From Enoplosus armatus (taxonomy: Eukaryota > Chordata > Actinopteri > Centrarchiformes > Enoplosidae): a stretch of 64,000 bases of DNA. This document shows positions 12,601 to 22,139 of the stretch, in pieces (position 1 is the first letter of the stretch; each line of letters opens with the position of its first letter). Position numbers and translations under genes: made by a program. Under the pieces are notes generated by a model. That model made no database searches. It saw nothing but the letters and a program-made list of their open reading frames with translations, and was not told where the DNA came from. The stretch is from NCBI RefSeq assembly GCF_043641665.1, contig NC_092181.1:1904421-1968420 (forward strand), given 5' to 3'.

Positions 12601-15600
12601 TTTCACCAGCTGACCTCTGCTCAGGATCTGAGGACAAAGATTTGAAATTCAGTACTCATCCGACATGCATTCACACTGTACCACACACATTGCTGAACGC
12701 AACACAAAAGCTCAAGCTTGTGCACAAACGTACACATACACACGCAAAACATCTCTCACCAGGTATGTGATGTCATTTTGTGTATTTTCCTGCCTTTTGA
12801 AGTTGAGGCTGATTTTCAGGTTTTCTCCTACTGTTACTTCTGCTGTATCCACACCTGTAAAAACAACATTACAAAGTTTTTTATGGTAGTTTGACAGCAC
12901 TGCCACCACCACCACCATCACTACCTGATTTAATTTCAGTATGTACCTATATGGATGTTACTGTTGCTGTTAGTGCTGTATGGGAGAGCTGTCATGTTGG
13001 CTGATGCTTGCCTTTCAGGTGAAATATAAGGATCCTTGGTCTTTGCCTACAATTAAACACACAGGTAAGCGATAAGCAGGTAAGTGATGTGAGATGTAAC
13101 TATCCATAGGCTAGGTCTGCTGTGCCTACACACACACAGCCCCAACACTAGCTTGACATAATACCATGAAAAGTGAATTTCTTGAGCATTCATACAGTAC
13201 CACATTCTTGTGTGTACAAAGGAATCCATTTAATTGTTTTAAGGTAAAAATGTGTCCCTTTTTCTTTACCTCTTGAATTAAGACTCTCCGACACCTTGTC
13301 TATACAGGCTAGCACCAACTGACAGACAAACAGGGTGAGTGAGGTGTCTCACTATGGGGGACGTTATCTCAGCGTTTTCCCCAGAAGCCTCTATACAATT
13401 ACTTCAGCTGGCGGTTAGAGGCATTTACTGGTCTAGGCCATTTTAATTGCTCCAACAATCCAGTGGGAGAGATACTGCTCAGTGTCTTCATGTCCACCTG
13501 ATCCAAAAATTCAAATGGTGGCTGGGTGACTGCGTCTAGCACTAGGGATAAAACCTATGAGGAGACAAATGGTTTAGACATGGGGCAGAGCAAAGAATGA
13601 GGTGTTTTCTCACAAGAAAAGAGAGGATTGCTGTCAGATTGGAATGAGATAACCTGTGACCAGAATTAAATATCTCCACTGTGGCCTGGGGAAGGTCCCA
13701 GCACATGGCATTCCTCTATCCATATGGGCAATCAGTATCAAAGATAGTGCCTTGCTTATCACTCTCATCAGTGTGGGAGAAATCAGGGACAGTGGGGGTG
13801 ACATGTAAAAAAGAACTGGTGGCCACTTGTGTGTTTTCAATGGAGCCTCCTGGTCCCTCAGGGATAAATACTTTGGGCATTGAGCATTTCCTTAAAGGCA
13901 AACTACCTTAAGGTCTACTTGGGATAGGCCAAAGCAGGCCAAAGCAAGCCAAAATTTGAATTACCACTTGAGGATGGTATTTGTAGGATGGTAGTGGAAT
14001 CTTAAAGTGCTGGACTCCTGGAAAATGAGTGGCTCTCAGGGACAGCACTGAATGCTGCTCGACATTATCAGACAACTAGCCAATATGTGCACAGGATGAA
14101 ACCATAGTCCACCTAGTCTGTTGTCTGCTCTGATGATCTCTCATTAATGGCAGGAAGTCCTAGGTGGCCCCACTGAGGCCCACCTCACACATCACTCATT
14201 ACTTTGCCCTTGTGGCTTACCAGCCCCTGAGACTTGCATCTGAGGTAACCATCGTCCTGGATGTGACAGATCTCCTAAACATTGCCCGTAAGAGGAATTT
14301 GGATTCCTCCAGTGGTGTAGCCCTGCGGTGCAGTTGGCTGTCACTTTTGGACTCGGTCGCTCCTGAGATTCTCTCATGTGCAGTCTGCCTAGTAAAAATT
14401 ACCTCCAACAAAGATGCCTGGGTGGGTCCCAGGGCGCTGGGTTCCAGGTTGATGGCAAAGCCCAGAGTTATCTTCCTACGAGCTGCGCGGTAACAGCCAG
14501 TCATCTATTCAAGTGGCAATAAAAATTCCTAATTTCTTAAACAGCTGCCTCTGTGCATTTGACCAAGGACTCAGAAGGGGAAATTATTATTATTTTTTAC
14601 AATTAACACTTGAAATGATGAAGGCACTTGCAAATGACAAGGTAATACAAAATGTAAACCATACTTTGGTGTTTCATTTTTACCTCCGTAGTCAAGATTT
14701 CATTCAACTCATCTTTTTTCTTTTTACAAAATGAACCAAAACACTGACAAAGAGGAAGATCTTGGGCAGATAATAACCAGAATAAATATGACTCATACTC
14801 ATTTAACTCATACTCCAAACCTCTCTAAACTAAAAAGAGGTTTGAATTTGAACACTATTACTAAGCTTGTTTACTAGATATTTAGTCAATGCTGATCCAT
14901 AGAAGAAACCATAAAGTGCACCGCAGTGGCCTCACCAAGTCTGGACAGGGTTCTTTACTGCATCTCTCTCTCTCTCTACTGTCCCTTAACCCTTTTAAAA
15001 TATTTATATAAAGTAACTATTAGTCAGATGATTGTTTATCTATAAACAAAAAGAACCGTTAAGAGTACCGTTAAAGTACCGGATCGATAAGCAGTATCGA
15101 TAAGATTAGTAGTACCGTTAAAATCTTAACGATACCCACTGATCCCAGTGCTCATTGCTGTGGCTTACCATCACAGGGACTGAGGTTCCTATTGGGTGAA
15201 GACAGTTTTTCAACATACAGTATTTCACACAATTTTCCTGTACCCTTGCCTAGCAGCACTGGGTGTGTTTTGAACGATATATACGTGTGCTTATAAGACT
15301 GTGAAACCCATAATTCAGCTGAACAGGGGCGTGCTCTGAGAGGTCCAACTAGAGCCCGACACGCTGATGGGGAGAGGCAGAACCTGCTTCTCTAAGATGA
15401 TCAGTGTGGCAGCTCCAATACGGATTCTGCATCATTTCCTTGCCAGGAACAGCCATCTAAGGAGGTGGCTGCCCAAGTTATTTGAATGTCGGCACACCAA
15501 ATGGCTGGACCACAATATGGGTGAATGCGTGGCAAGCAGGCAGGGTGGGCGCAATCTGTGTCTTCCTAGAAAGGCAGCTTGGGGGCGCCCCGTAGCTCAC

Positions 15601-18467
15601 CCTCTTTCCCGTCAAACAGCTGCCCTGGTGAAGCGGTTGTGTTTCTGGCTAGTTCAATATTCTCTCACTACATTTGCTAAATGTGCTTTAACACAAAATG
15701 TAAATAAATAAATACAATCTGAGCAATTCTCAACACTTACTGTGACTGTCAGTGGTTTAGGATTTTCCTCTGTATTGATGGAAAGCCTTGCCATGCCATT
15801 GGCTGCTGTGCTGCCCTGTACCTCACCCGGATCCACCACCACTCTAACACTTTGTGCTGGAGTGCCGTCAGGATTCACAACTTCAATCTGTCAAAAAACA
15901 TCCAACTACCTCATGAAAATAAGTTTAAGGACAATCTAGTACTATTATGGAAATAGAAGAAATTCTGTCTGCAAGCTTGTTATAACATGTTATGACAAGT
16001 TATGACTGAGATAATAATGACCCAGTATGTCTACATAAAGTTCTAGTTTTTCTCAGGACACTCATCTGTTTGAAGAGATTTACATTTGCATCAAAATCAA
16101 GATCCATGGCGGATCCAAACATAGCAGTAATAAATGAATAATCAAGTAATAAAAAGTGTGTGGATTTTATTTTTGTGAGGACATTTGAGAGGAGATTTAT
16201 AGGCACTGAAGAAAGGTCTATTATTGGTTATTAAACATCCCTCAGATATAAAATAATACTTCAAATAATATAAAATAACCCTCAGGATACAGTCCTGTGT
16301 GATTGGTTGTGACTGGTGAATTTAAATACATGCAAGTGTGTACTTTACCACAATATCAAAGGACATTCCTGGTTTGAAGTATTTGGGCGTTTTCTTGAAG
16401 TGGATGATGTAAGGTGATGTGACAATCTGGATAGCTCTCAACTCTGCCTCCACCAGTTCACTACCTGTGCAAAGATATATGCAGATGCACATAAACACAC
16501 AAAGACACATGTGGCTGTGGCTCAGCGGGTTGTCCGCGGTTTATAGGGTTGGCAGTTCGATCCCCAGCTCCTCCCATTTACAGGTCGAATACCAAATTGC
16601 TCCTGATGGTCAGGCCAGCGCCTGGCATGGTAGATCGCTGCCATCAGTGTGTGTGTGAATGAGTGAATGAGAGTAAAGCGTTTACCATTTTATACGTGAA
16701 CGTAAGATAATTATTAAGTACAAGTATTTTTACTTCTCTTCCCACTGGTCTTGTTTGACTGATTTCTACCTATGTAATTGAAAAGAAACGGCTCAGTTAA
16801 TTACAGAAAAACATGCCATGCATTATGAACTTATCCAGATACGAAGTCTTTGCCTTCTTTGTTTTTCTTGTTTGGGAAAAAACACTCCTAAGTACTAACT
16901 GCTGCTGCTGAGTCAGTATGATTCACATGACCAAACACTGAACACACACACAAGGTACAAAGTAAGTAGACTATATACTTTTAGTGTACCTATGCGTATT
17001 TGACGCACATTATTATTTTTAGTGCTAAATTTCAATGACAACAAAACATATTACATCTGTGTTTCACTGTACTAATTTAATGTGCATTATTTCTCTAGTA
17101 GTACTTCAGTATTCAGTCTTCAAGTTATGCTTTGATCATATTAAATATAAGTACAATTAAAGTGGATTTTATATATTTTTTATTAAGTATGCTTAATGAA
17201 TAGCCTTAAGAAATAAACTTGTTACATTTTTTTAAACATATTTAGAATATTTAATATTGATTTGTATTTGAATGTACTCTTTTGTAGCCAATATAACTTA
17301 ACTTATAATTTACTCTCTTAATTATTATTATAAATATTATTATTTATTATTTTTTCTCAAGCTATGCTAATTATATATATCTAAAGTATATTAAACAAAC
17401 ATCTCTACTTTACTAAATATTGACTAATATCTGTAAACGATGTATAAATTAATACCTTTTAAGTATGCACAATGTACATGTTAAAAACTCTAACATTAGT
17501 GCAAAGAATGTACTTAAATACACTTAATTACAACATAATAGTGTCCCAAAACATAACAAATAACACAATCAAATGCAACGTGTTAAATTGTATTCATTAT
17601 GAATGCACATGGAAGTATAGTACGAAAATTGAGCACGCACACTCTCTTTCTTACCGCTCTCCGTCAGCACACTGACAGCTACAAATATGGAACTCCCCAC
17701 CAGGTCAAGGATGTTTGGGAAGGTCTGCGTGATGTGCTCTTTCTTCAGTCTGACCACTCCATTACCACTCTCGATCTAATGTAGCAGAATACAGAAATGC
17801 ATCTTAAGTAAGTGAACAGCTGGCAGGTAAATTTACTTGCAGATTTTGTAGCACTGACAAAAGGCCAAGCCGTAAAACAAGCTGAGGTCTGTGCTTGTCT
17901 TTGCATGTGTTTTGAGAGAGACAAAAACACGTAAAAGATGGAATTAATAATCAACTGGCTGATGGACAGACAGCGAGCAGATGCATGTAATGCTATGTAC
18001 TAACCGGTACTCTCTGAAGAGAGCTGGGAAAGCTGTTTTTCAGACCATCATGCATAACCCCAAATACCCCGTAGGCCATCCCATCCACCTCTTGACCGAA
18101 CAGATACCTAAAACCACAAGTAAACAAGCCCATCATTTTTATCAATCTACTAATTAAACCTGGGCTCTGCAAAACGAAAATCTTCACATACGTAGCTTTG
18201 ATGTTGACGGTGAGATCTTGACTGTCCACGTAGAAGAAGGGGCTCTCAGGCTTCAGTTTGACCTCAAAACTGGGCAGCACTGGAACATTAAATGCATTTT
18301 ATTGTGTCTGATCAGGTCAAAAGTAAGAACAAGTGGTGTAAGTTCTTTATAACAGGTAAAGAGGACCTCAGCTCTGACTCACCGTATTCTTTGACCTCAA
18401 ACTCTGCAGAGTAGCTTAGCTGTGGGTTGCTGTGTAACTTTGCCACCACTTTCCACAGTCCGATACT

Positions 18468-18498
<31 letters not shown>

Positions 18499-21400
18499 CA
18501 CTTCCATTATCTTGACTTGTGTAGAGATAAAGTAAAATAGCTAATGGCTAACACTATGTAGTCTTTATTATATATCTTTATTTAATAGTTTTTCTTAACT
18601 GCTTAAAGCCCCCCTCTACTCAAAGAAGTGTGGGTGAGAAATTCTGACCACTCACCACTTGTCCCTTCTGGGTTAGTCTTACACATTACATTATCATTTT
18701 CTACATGTGTTCATTTTGCTATAATTTACCATTGCAAAGTTTGAAGTGGTTTAATTGTTTGTTTCTTTGTTCATACTTTGCAATGAGCTCATTTTCTTAG
18801 TTTTCTTTGTATTATTTTCCTTTTTTTTTAGTTGCATGTAAATGGAAAGCACTGTAAATAAAAAACATCACCTCTGGGAAATCCTCATGTCTGCTGAGTC
18901 TGCCTACCTACCACCTTCCTAGATGCTAAACAAGCTAAACTATCTCACAAAGTGTTTTGCAAATCAGACAGAAAGCGTTATTCAAAGCAGAGTATTTTCT
19001 TTAGGTAATCAAACATGTCTGGAGGGGAAAATTTTGTTAAAATTCTCAAACCTTTACATGCAGTCTTCACATCGATGTATACAGTGCAGATCATTGTATC
19101 AATATGACAGAAGACACTGAAAGTATTGTCAAATATCCTCTATAGCTAACTGAGTATGCACCAAAGCTGAATGACGGTATAAATGTAATACAAACACCAC
19201 AAAGTGCATCATCTATCGTATCAGCTCTCCCTTCACCTGACTCCTTGTCAGTCATGCCTCCTGACCTCCTTCCTTTCCTCACCCACCTCATCAATACATC
19301 TTTGACAACTGCTTGTTTTCCTAAAACTCTAAAAGTAGCTATAGTGAACCCTATTTTAAAGAAACACACACTCAACCCTTCTAATGTAAAGAATTACAGA
19401 CCTGTCTCTCTAATCCATTTCTTTCTAAAACACTTGAGCGTGTGGTCTTCACTGTGGCACTTGAAGCAGTTCAGCATATTTGATGAGGTTGATGTACTCG
19501 TACAATTCCTGCAAGTTTTGGCTTGTATCTATATGGTTGAATGCATAAAACAAATCGCTTTGGATTTAAGTGTTAGCTAAATAAATATAATATGAGGTAA
19601 TATTCACAGGTTTCTTTGTGTTTAGTGCTAATTAGTAAATGTTAACCAAGATGTGAAGTAAACATTACACCTGCTAAACATCAGCATGTTAGCATACTGA
19701 CATTACCAATTAACTCAAAGCACCACTGTGCAGTCTCATAGACCCTCTAACGTGGCTGTAGATTCTTGGTCTTGTTAATGCAATACAATTGAATTCATCT
19801 ATGCATGCAAAAAAAGGAAATTCACCACTAAAAAAAAGAAATTATAAACCACAAGGTCCTAAAATGAAATAAAATACCTACCTGACAATTTCAGCGAGTC
19901 TGTAATCTCCAGAGTGCATCCCTGATTTCAGAGAGACTGGACCAAATGGTAAAATGATGCCTTCAGGGGTCTAAAATAAGGAACAATTCAGTGAACCTCA
20001 CAATATAGCTTCACAGAGCAGCTAGCGTGGCTGTTGACTCTTTGCCTTGCTGTAATTTTGGTATTTTAGAGGCATGAGACAATGATGAAAGTATGGAAAT
20101 GATCTAAAAGTTAAGTGTTTTAATAGTACATTAAATTCTGTGTTTATCAAAGAAAATACAATACCACAATCTCAATGGCAATAGAAGCATCAGTTAGGGT
20201 TTCATCATCCCTCTCCACAGGCTCCATGCTAGGCGACACTGCAAACATCCTGTAATGAACTAAAAGAAAGACATCTTTCCCTGTTAACAGTTGAAGCATT
20301 TAATACATGTTATGGTACTGTCATCCACTCTGGAAATAAAAATACCTTAGTCAATTATCTCAAAGATGATAGCTTTTAAAGCAAAAAGAAGAGGAGAGAC
20401 ATGGGGGTTGACATGCAACATGGACATCGTCATAAATATCCTAAAATTTTGAAATTAAATACTGGATGCTCTGGTTGCCCAAAAACTTAAAATAGAAGGC
20501 ATGATATGTAGTGTTGAACTCACCTTTGCTGTTGGGGGTGTAGAGGGTCTTATCAGTCTGGATGAAGATGTACCCGGACTGGAAGGACACTAAGACGACT
20601 TTCTCCAGCAGTCGGTCAGGGAACTGAGCTTGCAGGTACACATACTGCTTCATGTTGGGATCCTTACTGAAGTCACCAGTAGGGATCTGAAACCAGTATG
20701 TGGAGACACAAGCAGTGTGTGAGGAGCAGGACGGGGCATAATATCATGTGCAGTTATACATGCTACATTTGGAAATCTTGTTTGTAGTCATAATACAAAA
20801 CAATTTATTTTTACTATATATTATTGACAACAAAACAAGTAACATATTTTTCAGTATTTCCATATCACCTTTATTTGTCCAAAGTCCTGGAATTTTTTTG
20901 CACTGGTGAGGGTCACAGGTGTGGATGTCAGCCTTTTGGTTTTGGTTGGATAGTTCATTACAATGATTTCAACCCTGATGTCATTGTCACCGGTGCAGTT
21001 TTGACACTCCACAAAAACGTTTTCTGGCGTTCCTACCCGCAACACATTGGGGGCAGACATTAACTTCCTGCAGAGCAGCGGGAAAAGAGAAAGGGAGTGA
21101 AGTCAGGAACAAATTATGATTTTATGTTATTATGTTTTTCTTAACGGTGAGTTAATGTTTTGGTTCACCAAATTTGCAACAATACATATTTGGTTAGATG
21201 AGGATCATGAGCTCCAGCATGGACTTCAAGCACAATGAGTGATCTATTGATGATCTTGGCTAAGATCCAGCAGTGGATCAATAAAACATTTCATCATTGT
21301 TCTGGACTCTGTTTGCTGTGTCTGGTGGAATGCATCACTGAGCAAACTCAAAACAACATTTGAAAGACCAGAATACCTTGATCTGTGTCATAAAAAACTA

Positions 21401-22139
21401 CAAACTGGACTGCTGCTTCTAATTATTTAAGACAAAGGTGAAATGGAACTGTGACTAACTAATAATCTTGTCCATTTTTGCTAAACTGAAATTTCCCTTT
21501 CTCGACACTTAAACCAATAAAGACAAAAGTGTAAGGAATTGTGTCGATTGTGCAGCCACTGAAGTTGTGTTTCTGTATTTCCCTCATCATTGAGACTTGC
21601 CATCACTCAGTAGTGAAGTGAAATTTTCCCTATAGCAACCGAACAGTATCCATCAAAACTCATGTTTCATGTTCATATGTCAGTATTTCTAATGGTTTTT
21701 CTTGGTCTCCTTGGGTTGGGTTGGCTCGTGAACCATTGATAATGTGGGCATGTGAAGCCCACATTGCATTGCATTTGGTATTGGGTTCTACAAACAAACA
21801 AGAGAGAAAGCACAAACAGCAACAGCAATGTAAAACACAAAGAAATAATGCTGTTATTGTACAGTACAAATGTCTCAATTCATCAAATTCATGTAAACCG
21901 GGAACCAGAGCTAGAAATGGAAATATAAAATCCACTGGCCATGTTAAAGCTCCTCTATGTGGCTACACATCTAATATTTGTTACTTACTGTACATTACAC
22001 AAAAATATCTACATTCAAGGAAGAGTGTGAAAAGGTAAGGCAGGTCTACATACATTGGAGATCCATCAGCCAGAGAGGAAAAGACCAGAAAGGCCAACAG
22101 CCAGAGCTGAGTCCTGCACGTCCTCCTGCCTGATCCCAT
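1..22139 (-). CDS. c3: Complement component C3, paralogue A (3' end outside window)
   Basis: C3 is the central secreted complement protein, made in liver, cut into beta and alpha chains and then into C3a and C3b. The C3 exon series is seen here from signal peptide to the start of the C345C domain: 41 exons (the last one partial), 4665 coding bases, 1555 codons, with no stop or frameshift in my model. Landmarks in order: signal peptide; macroglobulin domains; linker cysteines; furin motif RSKR (residues 663-666); a 77-residue C3a with six cysteines ending LAR (667-743); acidic alpha-prime N-terminus; thioester domain with GCGEEN (1006-1011) instead of GCGEQN; catalytic His1123; CUB and MG8. 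The residue expected to form the thioester is Glu1010, not Gln. The start ATG is six codons upstream of that of copy B. C5 and alpha-2-macroglobulin are excluded by the ANATO exon plus the C3-like convertase site LAR-S. The last exons lie left of base 1. Confidence 0.93.
1130..1228 (-). mobile_element. L2-type LINE C-terminal fragment in C3-A intron 37
   Basis: The minus-strand translation [20 protein letters not shown] followed by YLYSLAF matches the usual C-terminal end of L2 LINE ORF2 ([26 protein letters not shown]). Only about 33 codons remain recognisable. Confidence 0.6.
1316..2035. repeat. Inverted-repeat partner of 18650-18930, in C3-A intron 37
   Basis: About 1316-1460 is the reverse complement of about 18785-18925, and about 1955-2035 of about 18650-18725. 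Between these the present copy holds extra sequence, roughly 1462-1775 and 1820-1955. Both copies lie in introns of the same gene, in opposite orientation, with L2 LINE pieces next to each. Confidence 0.65.
2186..2240. repeat. CA/TG microsatellite abutting C3-A exon 37
   Basis: An uninterrupted CA run of 55 bases begins two bases from the exon 37 acceptor. In the transcript it reads UG repeats ending in the acceptor AG, taking the place of the usual polypyrimidine tract. Confidence 0.9.
3111..3357 (-). repeat. Near-identical patch shared with C3-B 29791-30037 (exon 34 and intron)
   Basis: Across exon 34 and about 165 bases of intron the two copies differ at only a few positions, although intron DNA elsewhere is hardly alignable. 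The patch ends abruptly at ccaagtc. Confidence 0.7.
3771..6544 (-). CDS. c3: C3-A exons 25-32: thioester domain with GCGEEN
   Basis: Exons: 25 6344-6544; 26 6062-6137; 27 5779-5938; 28 5545-5640; 29 5068-5218; 30 4613-4698; 31 4018-4095; 32 3771-3926 (residues 982-1316). In ordinary C3 the Cys and Gln of GCGEQN form the internal thioester that lets C3b bond to targets. Here the motif (6456-6473) reads GGC TGT GGA GAG GAG AAC, GCGEEN: Cys1007 is present but Gln is Glu1010. The catalytic His is kept (His1123, CAC at 5791-5793, in VSHGAMI). Cys1057 (6112-6114, in LAYCKSDGS) has no counterpart in copy B and could be unpaired. The domain is otherwise well preserved ([37 protein letters not shown]). 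Confidence 0.92.
6676..9565 (-). CDS. c3: C3-A exons 19-24: alpha-prime N-terminus, MG6 alpha part, MG7, CUBg
   Basis: Exons: 19 9448-9565; 20 9270-9358; 21 8996-9135; 22 8449-8661; 23 7313-7376; 24 6676-6765 (residues 744-981). Exon 19 starts [20 protein letters not shown], the acidic segment that in C3b helps bind factor B and regulators, followed by PESWLW. Exon 21 has [20 protein letters not shown], whose Cys is the alpha-side partner of the interchain disulphide. Exon 22 encodes the rest of MG7. Exons 23-24 ([10 protein letters not shown] onwards) lead into the thioester domain. All frames are open and match copy B exon by exon. Confidence 0.88.
7663..8042. mobile_element. Small non-autonomous DNA transposon (MITE-like) in C3-A intron 22
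   Basis: The 380-base unit begins ttaaaggtaccctgtgaag and ends with the near inverted copy ctacagggcacctttaa. It has no coding capacity. I could not find a clear target-site duplication. Just outside it, 7450-7560 (ggggtgggaatctttgggaatctcacgat) resembles another fish transposon end. Confidence 0.45.
9690..9887 (-). CDS. c3: C3-A exon 18: C3a anaphylatoxin core
   Basis: This exon encodes most of C3a, the small helical peptide released by C3 convertase that signals through the C3a receptor. It has the ANATO pattern of six cysteines (DCCLDG, YNCERR, PACVEAF, HCCKEM) and ends with QLAR. Ser744 is formed across the splice with exon 19, giving the family cleavage site LAR-S. From the furin cut (after Arg666) to Arg743, C3a is 77 residues, the same as human C3a. 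The exon is 198 bases and flanked by phase-1 introns on both sides, so it can be lost without shifting the frame. That is the state of copy B, which has no counterpart exon. Confidence 0.92.
10254..13046 (-). CDS. c3: C3-A exons 12-17: MG5, MG6 beta part, linker and furin site
   Basis: Exons: 12 12947-13046; 13 12760-12854; 14 12436-12627; 15 12189-12344; 16 11635-11764; 17 10254-10322 (to residue 677). Exon 14 carries [13 protein letters not shown], whose Cys is the family's beta-chain partner in the beta-alpha disulphide. Exon 15 has [20 protein letters not shown]. Exons 16 and 17 hold the linker cysteines ([18 protein letters not shown]). The furin motif RSKR is at 10288-10299 and separates the beta and alpha chains. 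The intron after exon 15 begins GC rather than GT (AAAAAG then gcaatt), and copy B has the same at the same place. Confidence 0.88.
10323..11634. other. C3-A intron 16, nothing recognised
   Basis: Unique-looking AT-rich DNA without a coding exon or clear repeat. The equivalent intron in copy B is 39426-40371 and is also featureless. Confidence 0.5.
11853..11945 (+). mobile_element. Partial SINE, same family as 16511-16692
   Basis: It shares the cagttcgat box and the body (aaactgctcc, cgctgccat, gggtgaatgagag) with the fuller copy at 16511-16692. It lacks the 5' tRNA-like head and lies in C3-A intron 15. Confidence 0.5.
13440..14504 (-). mobile_element. Degraded DIRS-like retroelement in C3-A intron 11
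   Basis: Minus-strand frames give [15 protein letters not shown] near 14220-14280 (RNase H start of DIRS elements), then [13 protein letters not shown] near 13790 (a post-RNase H block). [20 protein letters not shown] follows near 13500-13555, resembling the start of the tyrosine recombinase region. The order is that of DIRS1-type elements, with stops and frameshifts between. Bases 15300-15620 of the same intron may be another piece, but this is not certain. Confidence 0.6.
15741..22139 (-). CDS. c3: C3-A exons 1-11: signal peptide and MG1-MG4
   Basis: Exons: 1 22054-22139; 2 20869-21067; 3 20524-20686; 4 20165-20259; 5 19882-19970; 6 18383-18465; 7 18192-18279; 8 18005-18107; 9 17655-17775; 10 16349-16464; 11 15741-15887 (residues 1-430). 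Exon 1 starts at ATG 22139 and gives an arginine-rich n-region, then a hydrophobic core ([13 protein letters not shown]). The codon aligned with the ATG of copy B is ACG (22119-22121). C3 hallmarks: [20 protein letters not shown] in exon 3, AEFEVKEY in exon 6, [10 protein letters not shown] in exon 7 and [12 protein letters not shown] in exon 10. A TG repeat (18468-18500 on the plus strand as CA) runs straight into the exon 6 acceptor. Every intron phase matches copy B. Confidence 0.9.
16511..16692 (+). mobile_element. tRNA-derived SINE in C3-A intron 9
   Basis: The head is tRNA-like with an A-box-like TGGCTCAGCGGG and a B-box-like GCAGTTCGATCC spaced as in RNA polymerase III promoters. A tail of the type gctgccatcagtgtgtgtgtgaatgagtgaatgagagtaa follows. 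A partial second copy of the same family is at about 11853-11945. Confidence 0.7.
16693..17654. other. C3-A intron 9, AT-rich, nothing recognised beyond the SINE
   Basis: A very AT-rich stretch, especially 17000-17470, without a coding exon. Part of it (about 16850-16960) resembles 49230-49345 upstream of C3-B. Confidence 0.5.
18650..18930. repeat. Inverted-repeat partner of 1316-2035, in C3-A intron 5
   Basis: This is the shorter copy of the pair. Matching landmarks include atgaggatttcccagaggtg at the outer end and aagactaacccagaaggga at the inner end, each found in the other orientation at the left of the window. Confidence 0.65.
19245..19480 (+). mobile_element. L2-type LINE reverse transcriptase fragment in C3-A intron 5
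   Basis: A frame reads [20 protein letters not shown] followed by [20 protein letters not shown] and YRPVSL, the N-terminal reverse transcriptase block of L2/CR1-type LINEs. It then degrades. It lies antisense to the C3 transcript. Confidence 0.7.
20510..20765 (-). repeat. Near-identical patch shared with C3-B 47618-47875 (exon 3 and flanks)
   Basis: Exon 3 and about 75 bases of the intron on its 5' side are almost identical between the two genes, including intron text such as cagtatgtggagacacaagc. Neighbouring exons 2 and 4 and the rest of the introns differ much more. This is the pattern expected of recent gene conversion. Confidence 0.7.

Noticed and set aside
16511..16580. A functional tRNA gene
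   Set aside because: It has box-A and box-B-like motifs but no complete cloverleaf, and it continues into a SINE body that recurs at 11853-11945.
22054..22139. C3-A as a pseudogene because its expected ATG is ACG
   Set aside because: An in-frame ATG lies 18 bases upstream and gives a good signal peptide, and all following exons are open.
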